NCBI RefSeq assembly: GCF_000208745.1
Contig: NC_030850.1
Coordinates: forward strand, 15,523,764-15,587,763
Direction of reading: 5' to 3'
DNA length: 64,000 nt
Source: Theobroma cacao
Lineage: Eukaryota > Streptophyta > Magnoliopsida > Malvales > Malvaceae
Shown here: piece after piece, positions 44,845 to 55,767 of the stretch
Numbering within the stretch: the first letter of the stretch is position 1
Layout of the letters: each line of letters starts with the position of its first letter
The notes under the pieces: generated by a model
What the model was told of the DNA's origin: nothing
Databases searched by the model: none
Seen by the model: only the letters and a program-made list of their open reading frames with translations
Made by a program: the position numbers and the translations under genes

Positions 44845-47800
44845 TGTCACGACCTGGAACCTCCCTCAAGCCCATGACAATCGTCGCGACGTCCCGATTG
44901 ACACTCATTATCCGGAATGCCAACCAGAACCCCGCAAGGCTTACATATCAGTTTCTTTCCTTTCCTGTGAGCAATCGTTGTTAAATATCGAGTTTTTAGA
45001 GAATATACACTATTTTAGATAAAAAACAATCAAAATAAAATTTTCGCCACACAGGGGTATTTTGGTTATTTTTTTCTCAAAAATTTCGAAACTGGCTAAA
45101 ACATAATATACAAGTACAAAATACATAATTCATATTCAAAATGAGTTTAAAAGTCTAAAATCTTCATTTCAAACGAAATTACAGTTATTTGAATATAATA
45201 AGAAAATAAAAGAAATATTAAGGAAAATATTCTATTTTCTTATAAAACAATATTTATAGAGTTATACGTGAATAATTTTTATAGCGTAAAAGCTAAATAA
45301 ATTTATACATACTGAAATACAGTAAGCCAAAATATTTAATTTAATTTACAATAACAAGAGGGCCCCCGAATAAACAAAAGTAAAGAGGACTGTGAACCTA
45401 CGGTTTGGAAAATGCAGATCCAATGGTAGTCCTCGATGAGATCAGCTATCTACAGTCTATACTGAACCTGAAATGGGTGGAAAGGAGTTGGGTGAGATTT
45501 TGCAATCCCAATGAGTAAACAGACATTATCATAAATATCTAAAGGCGAGTAAAATGGAGGCAAGTTTAAACAACAAATTTCAACCCATTTCATAATGTTT
45601 TCAATTTATTTCTTAAACCATAAAATATTTGTAATTTACCAAAACAGTTGTTAAGGCTTATGTCTTTTATTAAAACAAGGCTCAAGCCAAAACTAATCCT
45701 CGGGGATACCTTGGCCGAGGCATCTAACCGAGTCCGCCAAGGGTGTTAAAATATTCACACGTGAAACACATTTTTATTTTTAAAACCAGCCGTTCCTTGG
45801 CGTTGGCCGAGTTACACATTCACGTGGGGGTTCGACGTGAAGTGAGCTCTAATACTACCCCAGGAGTTACCCTCCTCGCCTCTACAACCGGAGTAACTAT
45901 ATAACTGGGTTTACCGTGCCCCTCTAATAGGCAGTCCACGGAAACCCGTCACTGCAGTGACTAACCCACCAATTTTAATAAAATTTCGACAGTATAACGT
46001 GGCTTTTATTTATTTATCCAGCCTGCATAGTAAAACAACTTACATAAATTTCCCAATGCATTCACAAAATATAGCCACATATACTCATTTCTCATAAGCC
46101 ATTCCTAGGAAAATATATATTTTTCAAGTCAATTTGTAGCCTCCAATTACTCAATTTCATAATCAATACAATATATTTTTATTTGTCACATTTATTCCTA
46201 AAACATCAAAAATCCCGTTTTAATCTCGTTTTCATTTCATAAAATACATAAAGGGCATTTAAAAATAAACTCTAGATAATTTACAATAATAATAAGTTTA
46301 CTCACCGTTTGTACAAACTAAAAGCTTTCTAAGCGCCCCGATCACTACTCGTCGGGTACGACTTCTTTGCCTTTTCCGGAAGGCTCTCCTCCTAGACACA
46401 TTACAAAAATTTACACAATTCATCACATTGATGCTAAATCACTATATAATTAACTTAAATCCTATACTAATGCATGGTATGAAATGCAATAGCCTAAAAC
46501 GGCTTAAACGCGGTATTAACCTATTTTTGGCACTTTGCCCGATAAATTGCTAACGCGCTCCATTTTAGCTCTAAATCATCCCATTCTCTCTCCAACATTT
46601 CTAACCATTAAATATCAGCCAATAACCTTCTAAAAACAACAAAATCAGCTCACTCCCTTCCTTGGAAAATTCGGCCAAAAATGGGACATTAACTCGGTTA
46701 ATTTTCTACTTTGTTTTTCTATCACGTTTAATCGTTTTTCATCATTTTCTCTTCATTTTCCTTAGAATAAAATCAATTCATCATCATTGTACAGCATTGA
46801 GCATCCAGCCAAGAGTGGGTATTGTGAAAATTTAATGATTTCTTGCCCAATTTAATTTCTAAACACATTTAACTAACTAAAACTATCAATTTAACTAAAA
46901 ATCAAAACCTAAAAATTTCAATTTCTCTCCCCTAGAATTTCGTCCAGCCCTTGATATCACTTTTTGATCTCTCTCCTCAAGCATGCTAAATGGAAATAAA
47001 GGCATAGGAAAGGTAGAAATCAAGCTAAAATCGAAAAATCTTACCGTTAGACGCGTAAACGGTCGAAAACCGCGAATTTCCCTTTGAATTTTCTTGTTTC
47101 TCTTTGGTTTTTCTTTTTTTCTTCCTTTCCTCTCTATTTCCTCTCTTTTTCTTCCTTATGGCCGGCCAGCACTCAAAATTTGGGTTTAAATGGCTGACTT
47201 TTCATTAAAATAATATTATTTCATTAAAAAATGCCACGTGTCACTTTCCCATTGGCCCATTTTTAAAATTTCATCCATTTGTTTCCAAATTTTCACCATA
47301 CACTTGTCTCATATATTCATAGCTTAGATAAAATTCTCAGACTCATCCAAAGTCTCGGTGGAGTAATTTTTGAAATTTACACTTTTGCCCCCGTAAAAGT
47401 CAAAAATTACATTTTTGCCCCAAAAATTGAAAAATTGCCCATAGACATATTTTTCATCCCTTATACTCATACCATTCTCCAATTTGTCAAATTTGATCTA
47501 AATTCTCTCAAAATCTCAAATTTTGTCCGTGGGTGGCAAAATTACGATTTTGCCCCTACACTCCAAAAATCACCAGAATTAAACTTTTTCACTTCCTATC
47601 ATTAAATTATACTCCAAATAGTTAATCTTGGTCAAAAATTTCACTCCATGATCAAATTATTATCTTAGGTGGCAAAATGACGATTTTGCCCTTGAACATC
47701 AAAATTTCTAATTTTACCCCAAATGAACCCTCGAACTCCGAACAATCATTTTTAGTCATTCCTTGACTATAAAATATTAAATTTCATCCTACAATTCCTA

Positions 47801-47930
47801 TTTGAACTAGTTCGAGGTTAAATCAACTCAAGTGTACCATTTGGTACAATACCGAGTTTCGTCTATTCTTAGGTGCATTTCCTAGCATAATAACATGCTA
47901 CTCAGTGCATGTATGTCATGACATGTGTTT
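44845..47930 (-). repeat. 5' LTR (d) of the minus-strand gypsy, outer 18 bp missing
   Basis: It aligns with LTR (c) over its whole length but stops at ACATGTGTTT (47921-47930). The outermost 18 bases of the partner (39751-39768), including part of the TATA-like TATAAATA, are absent and replaced by unrelated sequence. Confidence 0.9.
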
Positions 47931-48273
47931 GAAACAATCTGAAGAGTACCATAGAGAATGGACGAGGGAGGAAATTGCAAAGGGACATATTTGTTTTAGG
48001 AAGAGCGTGTCAGTTGTTTGACACCATCCTCCGGGCTGTGGGTTGAATGTAAATGAACAACAAGAAAATAATAAGGAGAAAGTAACTGTTGCAAATTATC
48101 CCCTTAGGAAGGTGAACGTTGTACGACATTTTTCTCCCAGTTGTGGAAGAAATGCTGCATTGATGAGTTATGAGGAATGTAGGAGAATACAACAAGCCTG
48201 GATTGAGGAGCAAAGGAGAAAATCACAGGAGGAGGAGAACCCGGAAGAGGATCTTAAGAAGGACTTGGAGTAG
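47931..48273 (+). pseudogene. Open fragment of a gypsy-type element with two Cys-Gly motifs
   Basis: The plus frame gives EEYHREWTREEIAKGHICFR, then SVSVV, one TGA, HHPPGCG, a KE-rich linker, VNVVRHFSPSCGRNAALMS and YEECRRIQQAWIEEQRRKS, ending in an acidic tail at TAG. The segment contains two similar units of the form V-V-R-H-x-x-P-x-C-G. I recall such units from plant gypsy polyproteins but cannot name a domain. The left edge abuts the truncated LTR (d), so the start is lost. Confidence 0.45.
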
Positions 48274-50890
48274 AATCTTCCAATAAGATCAGAGTAAGAT
48301 GATGATCCCAATGACATGTAATATTTTCGTAGGATTTTGTACTAATTGAACTCTAGGTAGATGTAGTGTAAAAGAGATAATAGTTATCTGTACAAAGAAG
48401 TTAATAGTTTGGCTTTTAAAGTGTATGACTAGAATGGATTATAAAGTAGCTATTTAAATGACTGAATGTGTAAGGGAATTTTTTTTGTATGACAGAGATA
48501 AATTGGTAATATAATTATTGAGGAAGGGTATAGGAGGAAGCAATAAGGTTATAAATGACATTCAGAATGGATAACGTGATTAAGTTGATGATTGTAATTT
48601 AAGCATGAAGGGGATTACTCAGTGATGCCATGATATTATGAGGTAATAATTGGGCACAAATATAGCCCAATGAAGTTAAATTATGGAATATGGGGAATAT
48701 GAAATTTTGATTTAGTAAGGATTGTGAGAACAAAGTGATGAGGAAGCTGAGCTGTTTTCGTAGTTAATTATTTCGAAAGTCAATAAAATTATTAGAGTAC
48801 AAGACAAGGAAGATAATTGGATAGGGATGACAATAAATTTGAGGAAAGTTGTAGACAGTAAGCAACTTATGTGTGAGGTGGTATATGTGTTATGAATTTA
48901 TTACACCGTATGAAAAAGATGTTTTAAGGTGGGATTTTATGAATGATGATGAAAGTCAAAAGATGACATGAGTTGAAAGTATTAACTTGGCTTAGTGTGT
49001 ATGATAAGAAAATAGAAGGTACCTATGCTTATGGAACTCATGATATATGTCTAGAAGGGAAACCCACTAGTTGAGAATGATTGATGTGGTGACTTTAAAT
49101 GCAGACAAATAGCTTTGATGAGGAAATTTCTAATAGTTACAGCACCGCAACACTGATTGTCCAACGTTGCAATGCTCTAAATACCTCACGCCTATGATGC
49201 ACGAGTATGATGGGAGTGGCACAATAATGAGCTTACAAATTGAATTTTGGCTATTGGTTATTGAGCTTTGTTATTTGGGAGTTTTAAATATTCTGGAGAA
49301 TGTCTACCTGAATAAATTGAAAAGCTTCTTTATTGCTTCGTGTATGAGCATATAAAAAAAAATTTAAGAATTTTGAGATGGCTACCTTGAGATAAGATAC
49401 CAAGTGATGAAAGTGTGAATGAAGAATTACAAGACTAGTATAGAAAACCAGTTTATATAGAGTATCATTACGAGAATTTAAAATTTCTGTCTTGATTCAG
49501 TTAAGCGACAAGGGTTAGTAACAACATGAGGCCAATTGTGTGGCACCCTAGAAACCTATGAAGATGAGTTAGGGATTGAATGGATGAGTACGTATTTATA
49601 TACCTTTAAGATTAAGTGTTTTAGGAATGCATAAACATCTTTGAGAAGAAATTTCTAATCATACACGGCAAGTATGAAATGTGAGATTTTTAAAACTTGT
49701 TGAAGAGCCTAACGGCTAAGTCACAAGTTAAGTGATCATATGCTGTGAGACATAAGTCTAAGATAGATATTCCCAAGGAAATACTCAAGAAGAGTTTTGC
49801 TACAGATTTTGTGGAAGCTAGCATTAAATTATGTGGTTGTAAAGAGGAAGCCGTAAGTTGGAAGTGAAATTCGTATTGACATTAAAAAATACTTAGAAGA
49901 ATCTTATTTCAAGTCTTACAGTTTTAAATACAAACTGCAGCTTGGTTTAGGGAGAATGATATCACATTAGTATGGAAGAACAAAACAAAGGGTGAATGAA
50001 GATAATTTGGATAATGAAGCCTGATAATGAAAGTTTCCTAAGGCAGTATGGAAATTGGAATTTGAAAATGCTTAGGCATGCATGATTCGAATCAGTCTAA
50101 GTTTTTAAGTGACATCTAGCAAGTGAGATGTGATTAATGACATTGTGATGTGAGGATATAGCATGATGAAACTCAAGCATATGATTGGAAATGATATAAA
50201 TAATATATCAGTTTTGATATATAAGGAATTGGGGAAAAGTTTATAGCTTATAGGTGAATACGTGCAATCGAATTCATGTAATCAAAGGTGTGAAAATCTG
50301 CCTTGATTGGCATAAGCCCATGACTCAAAATGATTGATTATGGATTTAATCTTCTAAGGAAAAATGGACTAAAGGAAGTTGATATCAGAAAAATCTTAAT
50401 AAATGATACTTTGATTTTAAAGTGTACGTGAGGGGAGATAAATGTTTATTTTCATTTCCAGATTGATAAACTAATGAGGCCATGAGATCTAGTGTCTGGA
50501 TGTAAATTTGAGGAATCACAAGTTGAATATGTTTGTATGTGACGTATAACTAACCAGTTGATTATGACCTAGGAATTTTAAGGATTGATTAAGTCCATAA
50601 GGATACATCTAAAAGTATGTTTATTATTTAAATGTATTGTGGTAATAGTTGAGATCTACTTAATAAGTACTTGATCATAAAAATACGAGAGTTTCTTTTT
50701 GAGAATATGGTTACTAATGGTTATCAAATTTGAATTATTTGTGATGTTAAATATATATATATATGGATAAATAAAAGGTGTTTGATCCTTATGTATTATG
50801 AAATGCTTGAATGTTAGAAGGTTTGATAAAAGATCAAGATAGAGAAATTGTGGATAGTTAAGTAAACATGCATGATTGGTGATTTGACTT
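48274..50890 (+). other. Decayed internal region of a gypsy element; no readable frames
   Basis: A/G-rich, T-rich sequence with frequent stops in all frames. It sits between the fragment at 47931 and a recognisable pol C-terminus, so it is probably worn-out internal retrotransposon DNA. No motif in it can be named. Confidence 0.4.
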
Positions 50891-51208
50891 AGATGTAACC
50901 CGTACGTATTTTAGATCAAAAGGATCGAGTGTCGAGGAATAAAAACATCCCAATGGTTAAAGGCATTCCCTTCGGGGGGAGCAAAAGGTCTCAGGTTCGA
51001 AGCTTAGTTAAAAGGTCCTGTAGGGCCTGTCGTGCCACCCTTAGGCATGGCGAATACGAGTAAGTCAAGTGATGGGGACCCGAATATAACAATACCTTGG
51101 AGTGGGCCCTCGAGGGGGATGCCACAGAATGCTTGAATGGAAGAAATGACGTGGGAAGTCGAGCACCAGATAAGAAACCAATATTCACATCTTTTCTTGG
51201 AATCTGGT
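50891..51208 (+). pseudogene. C-terminal pol (chromodomain-like) remnant of gypsy element e
   Basis: PVRILDQKDRVSRNK is readable at about 50899-50945, then IPMVK to 50961. After a foreign segment, [25 protein letters not shown] sequence (with one TGA) ends at TGA 51206-51208. This matches residue for residue the tail of the element at 39808. Frames upstream are lost. Confidence 0.75.
50962..51126 (+). mobile_element. 165-bp insertion in the pol tail, with pol III-like B box
   Basis: Relative to the intact gypsy, extra sequence appears between ATGGTTAAAG and AATGCTTGAATGG, replacing about six codons. It is GC-rich, begins GCATTCCCTTCGGGGGG and contains GGTCTCAGGTTCGAAGC, whose GGTTCGAA fits a tRNA B box. 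A short SINE is possible; no clear duplication or tail is present. Confidence 0.4.
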
Positions 51209-51251
51209 AAGTGAAATTTTGAGGTCAAAATTTTATTTTAAGGGGGGTGGT
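51209..51251 (+). promoter_or_regulatory. Polypurine tract of gypsy element e
   Basis: GAGGTCAAAATTTTATTTT then AAGGGGGGTGGT directly precedes the LTR, identical in layout to the tract at 39769 on the other strand. Confidence 0.8.
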
Positions 51252-54049
51252 TGTGAGACCTTGTCAAGCTCGATTAAAAGACGATATTGTACCGAGTGGT
51301 ACAACTAAGTTAAATCGAGCCTTGAACTAGTTCAAATAGAAATTCTAAGAGGAATTTGAAAATTTTAAAACCCACAAAATGGTTTAGAATAGTAATTCGG
51401 AGTTCAAGGTCCAGTCTAGAGTCCATCAGGAAAATTGACCGATTAGGGATAAAACGGTTATTTTACCATTTGATGATTAAATGGAGATTTCTAGCCAAGA
51501 TTTGATCACATTTGACCAAGAATAATTATATGAGATATAATTATGATTATTGGAGTATAAAATGATGTTTAGCAGTGAAAAATTATGATTCTCGGTATTT
51601 TTGGAGCACAAGGGTAAAACGGTAATTTTCCCACTAGAGGACTAAACAACAATTTTTATAGAACAATTTTTGCCCCATTTGGTTAATATTGATCAATATT
51701 AGTGTTATTTGAGGTTGAAAAGTAGAAATAATGTGATTCCGATACATTTCGGAGTATAGGGGCAAAATCATAATTTTTTCACCCCGGGGGCAAATCGGTA
51801 AATATTTCACCCCAGCACTTGTCAAGATCAAGGGATTTTAATTGTGGTAGGATTGGATAAGTACCAGAATATTTGTGGTGGAAAATTAAGAAGAAAAAGT
51901 CAAAAAGTTAAAAAATTGGGCCAATAAGCATGTGACATGTGGCATGCTTGATTATTTTATTATTTTCTATAGAAATAAGCCCATTAAATCCCCAATTCTC
52001 TCACCATATTCTGCCTAGGCAACCAGCAACAAGAACAAAGGAAGAACAAAGGAAGAACAAAGGGAAAAACAAGAAAACCTAGGTGGAAATTCAAAGAAAA
52101 AGTGAAGAAATCAAGGAAACAAGCTAGGTAAGTTAAAATTTCTTTAATTCTCCTTGATACCTAGCTTACCCATGCTTTTGTTCTTGATTTCCATGGTTGA
52201 ATATTGAGTTATCATGATGAATTCAATTCTGAAAAATGGGTATGGAAGAGGAATTGTTGTTGGAATAATTTGATTTTAGACTATGTTAGTGTTTAGGGAT
52301 AGTTAAGCATGGTTATGAACAAAAACACAAAAGAAATATTCAATTTCTCTAGGGTTCCTTGTTGGTCGAACCATGAGGGCTGAATATCAATGGGGGATTG
52401 TTTTTATTTCAAGGAAAATGGCTTGGAAATATGATGAATTAAGGTGAAACGGTTATGCAGAAAAATTTTGGTGCTAGTGCACCAAATGACCGAATTTTTC
52501 TATAAGGAACTGTGAGGGTTCTAATGCTGAATTTGGCTTTATTTAAATGGTATGTGGTAAATTAAGGTATTAGAGGAGAAATGGATTAATTTGGAGTGAA
52601 ATTGGACGCATTGGCCAATTTATCGGATGAAAAATCGACTTAGGCCAATACCGGGTCTAGATGGCTACCCGTGCATTTTTCATTTCATATCATATATATA
52701 TCGAGCCTGAAATAGCTTATGACTGTTAGACACAATTTAATTGGAATATGTGTCATGGATTATGGCTAGGTGGTGAGCCATTGCATACGGGTAAAGGACT
52801 GTACCCGCGGACTGAAAATAGGAGTATTTCTACTCCTAATACCGGTGAGTGGACTTGCATTTCAAACTTGTTTTGGGGAATATGAAAGATTCTATCCAAC
52901 TTGTCTTAGAAAATGTACCTTGGGAACAAGCTTTTAGTAAAATGATTTTATATTGTGAAAATGTGCTATACAATGGTTTATGTGTTATCACAATATGATA
53001 AAATGCATGATATGCATTGGATGCTTCTTTGCATGTTGATTTGAACCCGGCTATGTGCGAGTAGGAGTGCACATAAGCCGTTGCTGACCCGGCTATGTGC
53101 GAGTGGGAGTGCACATAAGCCGTTGCTGACCCGGCTATATGCGCATAAGCCGTTGCATATGAGATGATGATGATGGGATGGTGTGCATGATGATGATGAT
53201 GGGATGGTGTGCATGTTGATGATGGGTATATGGTTGTAAATGCAAATATGTAAGCATTTGTTTTGTTGAAATTTGGAAGTTTACATGTGTTACATGTTGC
53301 TATTGTTATTTTAGCAGGATGACTTGTTTTAAGGGAAAAAGGAGACTTTTTCCTTGATGTTCTGGTTCTCGCTGCAGCGAGAATGAAGTTCGCTACAGCG
53401 AGAAACTTTCTGTCCATTTTGCTAACTTGTGGGTTTTTGCCATATTTCCCATTTCTTTGGTACCATAGTTGAGCATGGATTTTTGTAAAGTGATTTACTC
53501 ATGTGGGGTTTACATGAGGGGTTTAAAGGAGCTAAAACAATTGCATGGTTTTGAGAAAACGAATGCATCATGATTTCGATAAACATTCCTTATGGTATGC
53601 TTGTTCCCTTCTTGTTCACTCACTGAGTATTGTACTCACGTTTTATAAACATTCATGTTTTCAGATCAAGTGACTGTTGGACCCTAGATCGAGGAGTCTC
53701 CGTAGTGCATCTCTTGGGTATGTGTCTGGCATTCGACAGTAATCCCTTTTATTGTAAATGTCTCCGCTGGAAGTCATGGGTCCTTTTGTATTGTGAATAC
53801 AATCTAACAATGTGAATATGTGTATGCAATGTAAATTGCTAAATACATGACTAGTATAGTGCATGTATATTATTATTGATAATGCCATTGTGTTTTGGCT
53901 ATGTTCACACCCGAGAAAAGGTGTGTGTGTGTATGCATGATATGATAAATTTGTTAAGCAAAGGTAAATGGATAGGCTTGCTTGGGCTTAGTGAGCTATG
54001 CTCAATTGGCTCATGCGCCGGTCATAGCCAGAAAAATTGGGTCGTGACA
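51252..54049 (+). mobile_element. Gypsy 3' LTR (e), divergent subfamily
   Basis: It starts TGTGAGACCTTGTCAAGC after a polypurine tract and ends AATTGGGTCGTGACA; 2798 bases. The U3 part resembles the other gypsy LTRs (palindromic GGTAAAA...TTTTCC repeats, CTAGTTCAAATAGAAATTC). The 3' half is different, with a minisatellite and no AGAGGGGCACGG block. It is therefore not the partner of LTR (b), and its 5' LTR is not in the window. Confidence 0.82.
53045..53215 (+). repeat. 42-bp minisatellite plus ATG-rich repeat in LTR (e)
   Basis: ACCCGGCTATGTGCGAGT-type units start at 53045, 53087 and 53129 (period 42), the last one shortened. A second array of GATGATGATGGGATGGTGTG, two copies, follows at about 53165-53215. 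Confidence 0.88.
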
Positions 54050-54536
54050 GTAGTGCTTTGAAGTTAGGCCAAGTTGGGTGAAGAAAGAAGTCAATTTCAA
54101 TAAGGATTTCCTCATCAGACTATGTGGGTTGTGGTCTGCTACCTCTAAAGTCATGGCCTGGACCATTTAAATAGCAGAAATTGTAATTGTTCTATAATTG
54201 TTGCAGTGCATCAATTTTGATAAGATTTTTGACCACTTTTCAGGAAGAACTGAGCAAAGTAATAAACATGAAAGTTGTATATTTTTCTCTTAGCTTTTCA
54301 ATGGTTTAAGAATCACTTCATTTGGAGCTTTGTAGAGAGAGTTATGGCCAAAATATGGAAACATGTGCAGTGAAAGTCTACACCTTGAAGTTGCTCTTCT
54401 TCTTTCTTCAAACACCTACAAAAGCACAAATAAATCAATAAGAACCTATCTTAACCACATTAGCAGCAAATTAAGCATAAAATTAACTAAGATTAGATTG
54501 ACTCACCTAAAATAACTAACCTAAAATAATTTAAAT

Positions 54537-55639
54537 TAATTAATCATCAATGGGTGGACTTCTTCAGCATAACATGAATTTGGCATTTAAATAGAGATGG
54601 TTCAGATCATTGTCCGTTGTTAATATTGTGCTCAAGGACCCAAACCAAAGTGCCTTCTTCCTTTCAGTTTTTGCATGCATGGGTGCTTCATCATGGCTTT
54701 AAAAATTTTGTGGAGAGGATCTGGAATCAGCTGATCAATGGTACGGGTATATTAGCCTTCTAGGGTAAGCAACTACGTTTAAAAAAGAATTTGAAATGGT
54801 GGAATAAAGTAGTCTTTGGAGATATATTCCACAATTTGAAGCAGGCAGAAAAAAGAGCTGAAGAGTGCGAAATGCAATTCCAACAAGAGTAGACAGTGGA
54901 CAGTCGAGCCTCCATGAACAAAGCTTATACGCAACTTAATCTTCATCTTAGTGCAGAGGAGTCATTCTAGAAACAAAAATCAGGAATTAAATGGTTGGTG
55001 GAGGGGGAGAGTAACACCAAATTCTTCCATACGAGAGTTACAAAGGAGAGAATAAAAAGCCACATATTCAAGATACAAAATTCTGACAGGAGTTGGATGG
55101 ACAATCCGAATCTTGTGAAGACCTCTGTTGTAGAATTTTTTTCTTCCCTTATGAAGAGTGAACTGAATGAAATGGCCAGGTTTAATGATTCCTTAATTCC
55201 TTCTATCATTTCTGAATTTGACAATGCTAATTTATGTGCAGTTCCTACCATGAATGAGCTAAAGGAAGCAGTTTTTAATATTGACAAAGACAGTGTGGCT
55301 GGCCCTGATGGCTTTTCATCATATTTGTACCAATAATGCTGGGATATTGTTGCAAATGATCTCTTGGATGCGGTAATGGATTTTTTTCAGGGTGCGGCCC
55401 TTTCAAGGGGAATCACATCTACGACACTAGTCCTTTTGCCCAAGAATAATCACACCTTGAAATGGAGTGAAAATAGGCCAATAAGTCTTTGTAATGTGTT
55501 GAACAAAATTATTACTAAGATTTTGGCTATTCGGCTCGCAAAAATACTCCTTTCCATTATCTTAGACAATCAGAATGGTTTTGTTGGGGGTAGATTGATC
55601 AGTGATAATATATTATTGGCTCAAGAATTAATAGGAAAG
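54537..55639 (+). pseudogene. LINE endonuclease end and N-terminal reverse transcriptase
   Basis: SDHCPLL at about 54606 is the last endonuclease motif. GIKWLVEGESNTKFFHTRVT follows, then AVFNIDKDSVAGPDGFSSYL, TLVLLPKNNHTLKWSENRPI and NVLNKIITKILAIRL, and FVGGRLISDNILLAQELIGK at the break, all typical of plant L1 RT. There are in-frame stops, for example near 54762, 54890, 54967 and 55335. Confidence 0.88.
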
Positions 55640-55767
55640 TGTTGGTCCCAAATATATGTGCTAGAGGGGGGGTAAATAACACTTTTTGGCTCTCAATAAA
55701 GTTACCTCTTAAATGGGGACAAATACAAGATAAACAATGAATTTAAAGATGAGTGGAAAACTAAAGC

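Larger units (their letters stand above)
36665..47930 (-). mobile_element. Nearly complete Ty3/gypsy chromovirus (Tekay/Del-like)
   Basis: Two LTRs of about 3.1 kb in the same orientation flank a 5.1-kb internal region with primer site, gag-pol and polypurine tract, all on the minus strand. The LTRs match almost throughout (by eye 1-2 % different), so the insertion is fairly recent. Domain order Gag, zinc knuckle, protease, RT, RNase H, integrase and a C-terminal chromodomain-like segment ([22 protein letters not shown] region) fits the Tekay/Del group, which also has long LTRs. It lies inside the gag region of element b. No clear target duplication is seen, because the right LTR has lost its outer end. 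Confidence 0.9.

Noticed and set aside
53045..53157. CRISPR-like array (repeat period 42)
   Set aside because: There are only two and a half direct units with no unique spacers, in a plant LTR.
52836..53417. 193-codon minus-strand frame rich in H, S and A
   Set aside because: It runs through the 42-bp and ATG-rich minisatellites of LTR (e). Openness comes from the repeat, not coding selection.
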